Of a stretch of DNA of 13,002 nt, positions 1 to 7,949 are shown piece by piece. Position 1 is the stretch's first letter, and every line of letters begins with the position of its first letter. The translations under genes and the position numbers were made by a program. Source of the stretch: Brachionus koreanus (Eukaryota > Rotifera > Eurotatoria > Ploima > Brachionidae); assembly GCA_016987375.1 (NCBI GenBank), contig PJRA01000401.1, positions 635,970 to 648,971 on the forward strand. Reading direction: 5' to 3'. The notes under the pieces are model-generated. The model worked only from the letters and a program-made list of their open reading frames with translations. It had not been told where the DNA came from and searched no databases.

Positions 1-442
1 AAGTGACTAAAGGTATTTTTGTCTGTAATTGCTACCTTACTATTTTTTCTTTTTTTTTGAACTTTTTACAAAAATAATTTGAACTTATTTTTTTCTATTT
101 TATCCTACAAGTATCAGATGGCAGCGATTCTCAATTTTTATTTATTTCTTAACAACATTAAAAGAAAAAACTTAATTTAAAAAAATTTATCATGTAAATA
201 GATTATTTGTGTAAAAGAAAATTTAAATTTGGTCGGAATTCCGCAGATTCTGGAATTTTGAGAATTAATTTTAGCTGAAGCTGAATTTTAGCTGAAAATA
301 GGTTTATAAATGGCGTCAGAAAATTGTCCTAAAAATTTTAATTTATTTCATTAAAAAAAATAGCTTTTATTTAATTTATTTATAAAAATAAATAAAATTT
401 AAAAATAAAAAAAATTTTCTTAAAATTTATTGTTATAAATTT
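1..442. other. AT-rich flank without a gene
   Basis: I see no coding segment here. The right end holds the likely 3' UTR of the minus-strand SET gene: on the minus strand AATAAA occurs at 380-375 and 371-366, about 65-75 nt past its stop. Two small sequence patterns stand out: a 10-bp palindrome CGGAATTCCG at 234-243, and a 13-bp direct repeat AATTTTAGCTGAA at 267-279 and 284-296. Neither has an obvious function. Confidence 0.6.
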
Positions 443-1164
443 TTAGTCATAATTACAGTTCGTGTCATAACTTCTCATATAATTTTTACCGTAACACCTA
501 AAAAACATAGTAAATGAAAAATGACCTAGAAAAATTTTTAAAAAATACCATGTTATTTCTTCTCCTGCCTCAACAATTGATTTCGTTACTATTTTGTAAA
601 CAAGAATTTTTCCTACTTCTGTGTCATATTTGGCTTGGTCCAAATAAACTTTTACATTTTCTCTTTGATCTTGACTCGGCTCATTTATTAAATAGCCCTT
701 TATTAGCAAAAATTAGAGCAAAGAGAAAAAAAAACAAATTTTCAATTCCTCTTTACCCAATAAGGTTTTCTTCCTCTTGGCTTTTGATTAGAGTTTTCGA
801 ATAAATCAGCAATTTTGGATTCATCAAACTCTTTTGTGTCCTGTTTTAGAACTATAAAACAGTATTTAGCATTACTTAAAGTTGTGTAATTTTTTGTTTC
901 AAAAATTTTTAGCTTGTAATACATTATTGTTCTATATGCAAGTATTCTCCTAGTCGCAAATACTCCGATACCTTTATTTTTTATCTCTTTAAGATTTACT
1001 CTCAAAAATTTATAATTGTGTGTTGATTCCCTAATAAGAGATACATTGAACAAATGCGGAAATATCTCATTAGCATCTCTATCAAAGCCTTGATAACCAA
1101 ATTTGCTAGCCTCAAAGAGACTCCATTTAATCATAAATATTATTACTGTTCTAATAATATTCAT
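443..1164 (-). CDS. small SET-domain protein, three exons
   Basis: The coding sequence joins exons 1164-757, 697-549 and 497-443 (minus strand) into 203 aa. The two open frames alone look frameshifted, but removing a 59-bp intron (756-698, GTAAAG...AAAG) and a 51-bp intron (548-498, GTATTT...TTTTAG) restores one protein. The second intron is a multiple of three without a stop, so it can be read through by mistake. SET signatures: GIGVFA at residues 65-70 (the GxG motif), then PYWGYLINEPS around 134-144 in place of the usual NHSxxPN segment, and EEITWCYG at 181-188, matching the terminal E-x-T-x-x-YG motif. Splicing recreates the W and C of that motif. SET domains transfer methyl groups from S-adenosylmethionine to lysines; whether this divergent one is active is unknown. 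There are no pre-SET or post-SET cysteine clusters and no extra domain. The start could instead be Met11, giving MIKWSLFEASKF. Confident on SET fold and splicing, not on substrate. Confidence 0.72.
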
Positions 1165-2044
1165 ATTTGTATCTTAAATATCCAAATATTTTGTTACATT
1201 CTTCGAAAAATTAATTCTTAAGTTTTAATTTTAAATAAAAATATAAGTTAAAAAAAAAGTTTAAGAACATATTTAAAGTTTCTAAAAAAATCAATAATTT
1301 TCTTGAGAATTTACATATTTGATCTTGGCTAATATTTAATAAATTTTAACAATTTTTTTAGGGAAAAAATAAAAAATTTTTTTTACATCTTTTGAATTTA
1401 TTTTTTGATTAATGTTTGCAATTAAATTTGATTTTTAGCAAGAAATAGTTTATTAATGAATAAATCTAAATAGTTAAACTTTAAGAATATTTGTAAATCA
1501 AATTAAAAATTTAGATTTCTTTTACATCATTCTGTTGGCAATTTAGTTATAAAAATTAAGCTTCAAAGTTTTAGATTAGTTTATTTGCATTATTTTTGTG
1601 AAATTAAATAAAAAGCAAAATAGTATCAATATAAAGAAGGTAAAAAAAAACTTGTGAAAAAAAAATCCAATGCCTCTTTTGACTTTTGATAAAATATAAT
1701 TTTCAAGAAAAAAAAGTAAAAAGTTGTGTTAACAGCTTAAAAAAAGGAATATTTTAAAATCCAAAATCCAAGACTACTGATTTTTTGATTATAAAAACAA
1801 AAATTAAAAGCTCTTAAACTGGAATCAGTATAACAAATTTTAATGAAATACAAAATTTTGTCAGAACCTTGGTTTTGTACACTCAATAAAATATGCGCTA
1901 TCACAAATTAATTTTGTAATATACACCAGTATAGTTATAACTTCTTATTTAAAATTTTAAACGATTTAAAGCACTTTACTAGATTAATACTTGATTAATA
2001 TTTTTGAGATAATTTAGTTTTTTTAAATTACTACCTATTTTGAT
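1165..2044. other. AT-rich intergenic stretch
   Basis: About 880 bp of very AT-rich sequence with many A and T runs. I see no open frame of interest, no recognisable transposon ends and no structured RNA. The part next to 1164 must carry the promoter of the SET gene, but I cannot pick out a core promoter among the many TATA-like strings. Confidence 0.6.
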
Positions 2045-3321
2045 TTGACAATGAAAAGCGTTGGAGACTATAGACCAAAATCAGTGTCCACATCATTAAC
2101 TCTTCTAATGGAGGCATTAATTTTACAAAAAAATGATTTCAAATCAATGTTAAGCAAAAATCAATTTGGTTACCAACCAAAAACATCTTGCGAGCATCCT
2201 TACTTTATAGTGAATGAAATCAGCAATTACCATGTAAATGGCAAATCCGAAATTAAGCTGGTAAATCTTGATACTACTAAAGCAAATTATGGCGTGAAGA
2301 CCTTTTTATAAAACAGGAAAAAAAAATTGATTTGTTTATATGTCTTCTTTTGATATCATATAATATGTCAAAAATAACAGTAAAAGTTGGAAATGGTAAA
2401 TCTGAATTATAGAAGGGTGGGATTTTATCATCGTTTCTGTTTAATTACTTTATTAATGGCCTTTTGGAAGAATGCCACAACTTGAACATTGGAGCTAAAA
2501 TTGCTATTAAATGCAAAATGAAATTTAATCAGAGCAAATTTAACTATGTCAACTTTGGAAATCCTTTCCATAACAGCAATATAATGATGAATGATGTTGA
2601 AATACCACTCACTTTAAATTTTGAATATCAAGGTATGCCTTTATGAGGCCGAGAGGATAAGTTAAAATTTATTGAGAAAAAACTCATTATATGGTTTTGG
2701 TTGCAAACCTGGTGGGTTGAATCCCAAAACAATTGGTTTCATTTACAAACAATTTTGTCAATTAACTTTCAAGTATGGACTTGAGATGCTTCACATCAGC
2801 AAAACGCAATTTAATAAATATAACATTCGTCAAAATACATTATAAAAAAATCAATAGGAGTTTCAAAACGTCTCCACTTTTTAAGGTACTTAATATTGAT
2901 TCTTTACAAACTGTTTTTAAAAAACACAATTTTTTTAATTTTGTTCAATCAAATCCACACTAATGAATTAACGAAACAAATTTGCGAGGAGCTAAAATCG
3001 TTAAATGACAAGAAGTTGCTCAGTCAAAGTAATGAATCATTTTACAATCAGTATGCGGAGGTAGCTGATGAATACCAAGTCGATACTTCATTAGCTACCA
3101 AATTAATATCATAGCTAATTGGAAATTGACACAAATGCGAAAATTTGGGCCTATTAGATTCAATCAAATTTATTTTCAATAGTCTCTATGATAGAAAAGT
3201 TTCAAATTATCAGCAAAACATTACTCTTTTGAGACACTTGTTGGACTATAATAATTTCAATGAAAACAATATAAGTATTGTAGATTTAAAAAGCATATAT
3301 TTATATGAACATATAGGTTGA
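2045..3321 (+). pseudogene. non-LTR retrotransposon reverse transcriptase remnant
   Basis: A decayed C-terminal part of a LINE ORF2, readable in pieces over several frames. 2045-2311 holds the RT start, with VGDYRPKSVSTSLTLLMEAL, then NQFGY, and LVNLDTTKA where intact elements have LDxxKAFD. From about 2380 a second piece has VGNGKSEL, GGILSSFLFNYFINGLLEEC and NIGAKI. It then jumps straight to KMKFNQSKFNYVNFGN, so the segment that should contain the catalytic FxDD box is missing. Later pieces are NFEYQGMPL, FGCKPGGLNP (about 2697), IYKQFC and YGLEMLHISK, and then a C-terminal tail of short frames down to a stop at 3321. Stops and frameshifts interrupt it throughout, so it is dead. The layout fits jockey/CR1-like LINEs. 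The 5' part, including the endonuclease, is absent, as expected for 5' truncation. Confidence 0.85.
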
Positions 3322-3421
3322 ATATTTAAATTCGTCATCAAAAACGAAAATTGACTTAGTCAAATTGAATTACTTTTATATTTATTTTATTTAATTTTGA
3401 AATCATCTTTTTATAAATTTT

Positions 3422-3475
3422 GACCTATGAGGTCTATTCAAGTTTTTTTTATCAATAAATAATAATAATAATAAT
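3422..3475 (+). repeat. LINE 3' end: stem-loop and (AAT)n tail
   Basis: The stretch GACCTATGAGGTC (3422-3434) forms a 5-bp perfect stem with a 3-nt loop. About 24 nt later an (AAT)n microsatellite runs over roughly 3457-3475. This sits where the 3' UTR of the plus-strand LINE should end. A 3' stem-loop followed by a short tandem-repeat tail instead of poly(A) is known for LINEs whose reverse transcriptase recognises its own RNA end (stringent type). I infer that this marks the 3' boundary of the insertion. No target-site duplication could be found because the 5' end is eroded. Confidence 0.6.
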
Positions 3476-3605
3476 ATAAGCATGAATGATTGAATAATTG
3501 AATGCAGATTACGATTATAAATTTAAGTGCGAGATTTTTTGTTTAATTTTTTATTAACTATCAAAACGAAATTATCACCTGAATTTTATCTTTTTTCTAA
3601 GATTT

Positions 3606-3827
3606 TGTAAAGTCTCGTGTTTAGAATTTAGGGATTAAAGCAAAGAAATAAATAAAACAATTTAATTTAGTCAAAAGTTTATTTAATGGAATCCAAAGTT
3701 AATACAAATAAGTAGTGGTTTATATAGTAGCTAAGAGTCAGCTTGCTCTGACTGCAGTTAAGACTAACTACATCTAAATAAGGTCTAGAGAGAATAATTA
3801 AGAGATGACAAAACTCGAGTCTTAACA
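3606..3827 (-). mobile_element. probable solo LTR, minus orientation
   Basis: A 222-bp block begins TGTAAAGTCTCGTG and ends CTCGAGTCTTAACA on the plus strand. The ends form an imperfect 14-bp inverted repeat (11 of 14 matching) with the canonical TG...CA termini. The 4 bp on both sides are ATTT (3602-3605 and 3828-3831), a plausible target-site duplication, though low in complexity. Read on the minus strand it has LTR order: a TATATAAAC box at about 3726-3718, then AATAAA near 3684-3679, then a short U5-like end. No gag or pol sequence flanks it, so it would be a solo LTR left by recombination. A MITE with TIRs, or part of the neighbouring gene's 3' flank, is possible. Confidence 0.5.
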
Positions 3828-4049
3828 ATTTCATTCTTTTGAAAAAATGAAACACATTTTTAATAAGCGTGGGAGAATTTTTCCTTTCATGCTTTATTTT
3901 TCAGCTAAAATTTTTAAACATTTGATTTTTAAATAGTAAAAAGATGTTTAATAAGTAATTAATATTTGCTTTTGGTCTATGAGCTTATTAAAAGCATTAA
4001 ATAACTAAATGAATAATAAAAAAATAAAAATTAAGACAACGATTAACTA

Positions 4050-4055
4050 TTTATT
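4050..4055 (-). promoter_or_regulatory. polyadenylation signal of the Cys-Pro repeat gene
   Basis: AATAAA on the minus strand, about 95 nt past the TAA stop at 4149-4151. It is the nearest clear canonical signal, but such hexamers are frequent in this AT-rich sequence. Confidence 0.45.
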
Positions 4056-4148
4056 TAACTAATTAATGAACTAATAGTTTATGATTGACATCTAAATGAT
4101 TTTAAATTGAGAACAACAAATTTTCTCAAATAACTGGTTTGAATCAAT

Positions 4149-5795
4149 TTAGCCAAAGCCAAACGGACACTTTTTTGCTCCAGGAGACTTTTCAATAAAT
4201 TGTCTAAATGCTGCAAAATTGTATCCTTTGGGGCATTTGGTGTCACCTGTTGAGCCTTTGTATTCAAGCATAAAAGTGTGAGCATCATTTTCTGTGTAAC
4301 CGAGCGGACATTTGCTCGAAACAGACGCATTTTTAACATATCCAAGCGGACATCTGCTTCCTTGATTAACAAATTTCCTATAATCGGCCAAATTGTATTT
4401 CTTAGGACATTTTGTATCGCCACCTGATGGCTTATTGTTGTCGATAAATTTTTCAGCCTGAGCCTGTGTGTAGCCCAAAGGACACTTGCTTGCATGACAC
4501 CCATCTCTAACATAACCAAATGGGCATTTGGCTGGTGCATGAGAATTCTTATTCTCCTCTGCATAGACTCCAAAATCAGCTAAATTGTATGCCTTGGGAC
4601 ACTTTGTATTTCCGCCAGATGGCTTATGATTTGCCATGAACTTATCAGCCTCTAGTTGTGTATAGCCAAGAGGGCATTTTGATTTTTTGCCCGAAAGAAA
4701 CTTATTAAAATCATTCTGATTGTACTCTTTTGGGCATTTGGTTTGGCCGCCCGATGGCTTGTGATCGGCCATGAATTTATCTGCCTCGGCTTGTGTGTAG
4801 CCGAGCGGACACTTGCTTGTAATTGACTCTTTGGTAAATCCAAGCGGACAAGCATTAGACTCGCTTGGAACTTTTACATAGCCAAGCGGACACTTTCCAC
4901 TACCTGATAGCTCTTTTTGCTTGGCCACAAACCTAAACAAATCAGCAATCGAATATCCCAATGGACATTTGTTCGATTCATTTAAATCTTGAACAAATTT
5001 GAAAAAATCCTGCATTGTGTAGCCCTTGGGACATTTGGTTTGTCCGCCAGATGGCTTACACTTGGCTGCAAAGACATCAGCATCGGCTTGTGTGAAGCCA
5101 AGCGGACATTTAGTGCTAGAATTTTGTTTTTCATTTTTGGCTGCATCAGCATCGGCCTGTGTGAAGCCAAGTGGACACTTGCTAGCTGATGAACAACTAG
5201 CTTTTTTTCTGTTGATAAATCTGTAAAAGTCGGCCATGGTGAATCCTTCGGGACATTTGGTTGACTTGTTTCTCTCAGCAACATATTGTTTGACGTCTTC
5301 AGCAGTGAATTTGTGCGGGCATTTGCTGGGTCCGCCAGAGGGCTTGTGGCTGGCCATGAATTCGTCAGCTTCGTCATTGGTGAAACCAAGTGGGCATCCG
5401 GACTTTTTAGCATATCCAAAGGGGCATCTGTCTGAGCTAGTCTCAGAAGGCTTTGTGTAGCCAAGGGGGCACTTGCCGGCCGGTGTGGCCTCTTTGACAT
5501 AGCCGAGGGGACATTTGCTTGAGCCAGTCGAGTCCTTTGCATAGCCTAGTGGGCACTTGCCGGCTGGTGTCGCCTCCTTGTTGTAGCCGAGCGGGCACAC
5601 GCCTGATTTGGCTGATCCGCTTGTAAAGCCAAATGGGCACTTTGACACGCCCGATGATTTGGCTTCGTCGATGAATGTTCTCAAGTCGGCCAGTGTGTAG
5701 CCTAGCGGACACTTGGTCTCTCCTTTTGACGCCTGATGCTTGGCCATAAAAGCCTCGGCATCTGTTTTCGAATAGCCTAATGGGCATTTAGTCAT
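4149..5795 (-). CDS. Cys-Pro tandem repeat protein (28 KCPxG[Y/F] units)
   Basis: An uninterrupted 548-aa frame, from ATG at 5795 to TAA at 4149, without introns. I do not recognise a named family. The protein is built from 28 units that each start with a Cys-Pro dipeptide, mostly KCPLGY or KCPLGF, with variants KCPFGF, KCPKGY, KCPKEY, KCPHKF and RCPFGY. Only three cysteines lie outside these units. Unit types: A, about 25 aa, with a xADxFMAxHKPSGGxT tail; B, about 20-24 aa, KCPKxY plus a xADFxxFV helix-like stretch; and short units of 13-16 aa such as KEATPAG. A is usually followed by B. It starts MTKCPLGYS, so there is no signal peptide, and no hydrophobic segment, which suggests the cytosol or nucleus. 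The unit resembles heme regulatory motifs (Cys-Pro, often preceded by K/R/N and followed by a hydrophobic residue) of ALA synthase and heme oxygenase 2. Heme or metal binding is my inference. Retained frame and GC above the flanks argue for a functional gene. Confidence 0.88.
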   Translation of the reverse strand: MTKCPLGYSKTDAEAFMAKHQASKGETKCPLGYTLADLRTFIDEAKSSGVSKCPFGFTSGSAKSGVCPLGYNKEATPAGKCPLGYAKDSTGSSKCPLGYVKEATPAGKCPLGYTKPSETSSDRCPFGYAKKSGCPLGFTNDEADEFMASHKPSGGPSKCPHKFTAEDVKQYVAERNKSTKCPEGFTMADFYRFINRKKASCSSASKCPLGFTQADADAAKNEKQNSSTKCPLGFTQADADVFAAKCKPSGGQTKCPKGYTMQDFFKFVQDLNESNKCPLGYSIADLFRFVAKQKELSGSGKCPLGYVKVPSESNACPLGFTKESITSKCPLGYTQAEADKFMADHKPSGGQTKCPKEYNQNDFNKFLSGKKSKCPLGYTQLEADKFMANHKPSGGNTKCPKAYNLADFGVYAEENKNSHAPAKCPFGYVRDGCHASKCPLGYTQAQAEKFIDNNKPSGGDTKCPKKYNLADYRKFVNQGSRCPLGYVKNASVSSKCPLGYTENDAHTFMLEYKGSTGDTKCPKGYNFAAFRQFIEKSPGAKKCPFGFG

Positions 5796-5817
5796 TTTAG
5801 TTCAATTTTTTTTAAGT

Positions 5818-5841
5818 CTAAAATAAAAATAAAATAAAAAA
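5818..5841 (-). promoter_or_regulatory. 3' splice acceptor just upstream of the repeat-gene start
   Basis: On the minus strand a long T-rich tract ends TTTTTATTTTAG at 5818, followed by only 22 nt before the ATG at 5795. This looks like a strong splice acceptor. It could end a 5' UTR intron; a weak donor TTGTAG/GTAGAA lies near 5968. Alternatively it could be a spliced-leader trans-splicing site, a process known in bdelloid rotifers. The sequence alone does not decide between them. Confidence 0.4.
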
Positions 5842-6954
5842 AGCTTGTTTGTAAAATTGCCAATTTTCTAAAGTTATAAGAAAATTAGATTATTTTGCTA
5901 TGGAAAAGAAAAAAATAGCATACATTAAGACCATGTTTTTAAAAAACTAGATTTGTCTAAACGAATTCTACCTACAATATTAAGCTTATGAAATGAAAAA
6001 AAATTTTTTTGTTGTTGTTTCTTTCTCTCTCTCTCTTTAAGTAAAAGTTTTAAATGCAAATTTATATCGAAATGAATTAGCTTAATTCAAATTTCGCAGT
6101 TGAAAATAACTAAGCCTTCTAATAGGAAAATATTTTATTATAATTTAATATTTCGCTTAGTTAAAACTGATCCATTTACTCAAAGACCTAAATTTTTAGT
6201 TGCTAGAAACATTCTAAATAATAATTTATTATGGCTAGTTTAACTGGAACGAGATGAAAATAAATTTTAATAAAATATTTTAGATTTATTATTGCGGCTT
6301 TGCAATTTACTTGAACTTTATATCAGCCATTTTATTTTATTGGAATAGTGTATCCAATCGAGATTTAAAAGTAAAGAAGTGATTTGATAAACTATAATAC
6401 TTTTCAAGTGATCAGAGAAATAGAAAAAAAAACATGTTTTTTATTATATAAGCGCAAAAAATTCCAATTTGTTTCTGCGCATTTTTAATTTTTAAAACTC
6501 TATTTTCAACTAATATTTAAAAGCAATTTTAAACAATTTATTAGTCAATGCTCTAAATGCTAATTTAAAATGTTGAACATTTAACGATAATGGGTGGATA
6601 TTTGAATACAGATATTAGAAACGTTTCAAGTCTTAATAATTTTGCTGCATAAAAATGCATCTAAAATTTAAGTCAAGCTTTATTACGCAACAAAGTTTTT
6701 TTTGGAAATTTAAAAAAAAAGTGCAAATATTTCTAAGTGTATTAGCTTTCAAATAGAAAAACATATGTTTATTGCTTAAATAAAACATTTTTAATCATAA
6801 ATTTGAAACATTTTTTTCGTTAATTATCAGTGATGTTTTTACAGTTATTAGCGGATAAGTAAATTAAAAATTCATTCTAATTTTCTCATTAAGTCAATCA
6901 TGTAATTTGAATTCGGAAAACAACTTTTTTGAGTTTAATAATGCATTCCTTATA
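5842..6954. other. gene-free AT-rich stretch with a pyrimidine tract
   Basis: About 1.1 kb upstream of the Cys-Pro repeat gene without a supportable coding region. A T/GTT/CT-rich pyrimidine tract with a short (CT)n run lies at about 6004-6038 and may be part of the promoter region of that gene. I found no transposon ends or hairpins that stand out from the base composition. Confidence 0.55.
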
Positions 6955-7118
6955 ATATTTTGGCTCTTCTATTTTTGTCATTTTTATTTCTAGTTGTATG
7001 AGATCTAGCGTTATCTTGAAGAAGCATATCTTGCATTTGTTTGACCAAAAAAGTATGTTTTTCTTGATGTAAAGCACATATTTTTTCTAATACTTTAAAC
7101 TTTAGTAACTTTAAAGTA
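6955..7118 (-). pseudogene. Tc1/mariner transposase fragment
   Basis: A minus-strand frame reads TLKLLKFKVLEKICALHQEK, then HTFLVKQMQDM and LLQDNARSHTTR, before losing similarity and stopping near 6955. The string QDNARSHT (codons around 7018-6995) matches the second catalytic-aspartate block of mariner/Tc1 transposases, usually (H/Q)DNARPHT, and the preceding LEKxxALHxEK stretch fits the usual upstream segment. The N-terminal helix-turn-helix part, the first aspartate block and the C-terminal PHxxYSPDLxPxD block are absent. This is a short dead remnant of about 50 codons. Matching inverted repeats could not be paired. Confidence 0.6.
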
Positions 7119-7368
7119 ATTATTAATTTATTTTAAAGAAATTTATTTTTAAATAGTTATTTAATTATTATATTTATTTAAAATTAATATTTATTTAATT
7201 AATTTTAATTTTTTAAAAATTTTATTAAATTAAATAAATGAAGTGTTAATCAGTCGATTACGATAAGGGCACTAGCCTGTTGATTAACCTTGAAAATGAA
7301 AAAAAAAAAAAAATTATTAATTTATTTTTAGAAATTTATTTTTAAATATTTATTTAATTTTTATATTA
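7119..7368 (+). repeat. 194-bp-spaced direct repeat around a poly(A)-ended hairpin
   Basis: The segment at 7119-7174 (starting ATTATTAATTTATTTT) recurs at 7313-7368 with only a few differences over about 55 bp. Between the copies lies AT-rich sequence, then an 8-bp inverted repeat GTTAATCA (7245-7252) / TGATTAAC (7281-7288), then a run of 15 A at 7299-7313 that joins directly onto the second copy. The arrangement could be a local tandem duplication, or a short poly(A)-tailed insert between long duplications. The AT-rich repeat copies have low complexity. Confidence 0.5.
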
Positions 7369-7949
7369 TTTTTTGTTTTTACTTTGCAAATTTGGCAAAA
7401 TGAAAATAATTTTACATCTTGATATTTTTAGATTTTTTGTGCAATTTAAAAAATTTTTTCATTTTTTCAATTTGTTTAACATATGCAGTGAGTAAATAGT
7501 ACACGGTGGCCAAAATTGAACTTAGACAATGATTCAAAATTTTTTTTTCATAGATTGTGAATATTCTTTAGAAATCAATATGTGAAACAACAAATAATCA
7601 CGCTCAACATAAATTCAAAATAATATTTCAAACAATAAACTTTAGACTTTATATTATAAATTCCACAAATGTTTATTAATCACGCGATGGAATGCAGTTA
7701 AAAAAGATTTTTCTTAAAATCTAGTTTTGGATTTAAGATTGTCTTCACTCTTCTTACCTTCTAATTCCTTTGGGGGTTTAGGATTAATAAATGTTTTCGT
7801 ATTTCTTAGTTCCAGTTTTGTCTTAGCTTATTTAAGTTTTTTTTAAACAATACGCTGTTACCACTTTAGAAATAAAAGCTGGGCTCTTTTTAAATCTTTT
7901 TATTTAAATTAAAATATAAATTTTATTTTCACTTTTTAATTAAAATAAT
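7369..7949. other. gene-free AT-rich stretch
   Basis: No supportable gene. At 7500 the plus strand reads TACACGGTGGCCAAAATTGA, which resembles the outer end of a Tc1/mariner inverted repeat at a TA target, but I could not find a partner end to the right. On the minus strand around 7820-7720 there is a roughly 35-codon open stretch containing NPKPPKELEGKKSEDN, too short and isolated to call. Confidence 0.45.

Noticed and set aside
442..757. Frameshift or pseudogene reading of the SET gene
   Set aside because: Both breaks are explained by GT-AG introns of normal size for this window, and splicing improves the SET motifs.
514..804. Plus-strand 96-codon frame
   Set aside because: It is antisense to the SET exons and both introns; the translation is low-complexity and the opposite strand has a clear domain.
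4079..4573. Open frames overlapping the Cys-Pro gene on both strands (4079-4573, 4652-4855, 4982-5542, 5443-5787 minus; 4989-5460 plus)
   Set aside because: They are shadows of the repeat gene: the repetitive, GC-richer codons keep other frames open. Their translations show no domain, while the main frame has a perfectly maintained motif.
7245..7288. Intact tRNA gene
   Set aside because: The hairpin has no acceptor stem, no T-loop with GTTCGA and no foldable cloverleaf; at best a degenerate tRNA-derived repeat.
7720..7825. Minus-strand ~35-codon stretch with NPKPPKELEGKKSEDN
   Set aside because: It looks slightly coding-like and contains a GTAAGA donor-like string, but there is no start, no matching exon nearby and no known domain.
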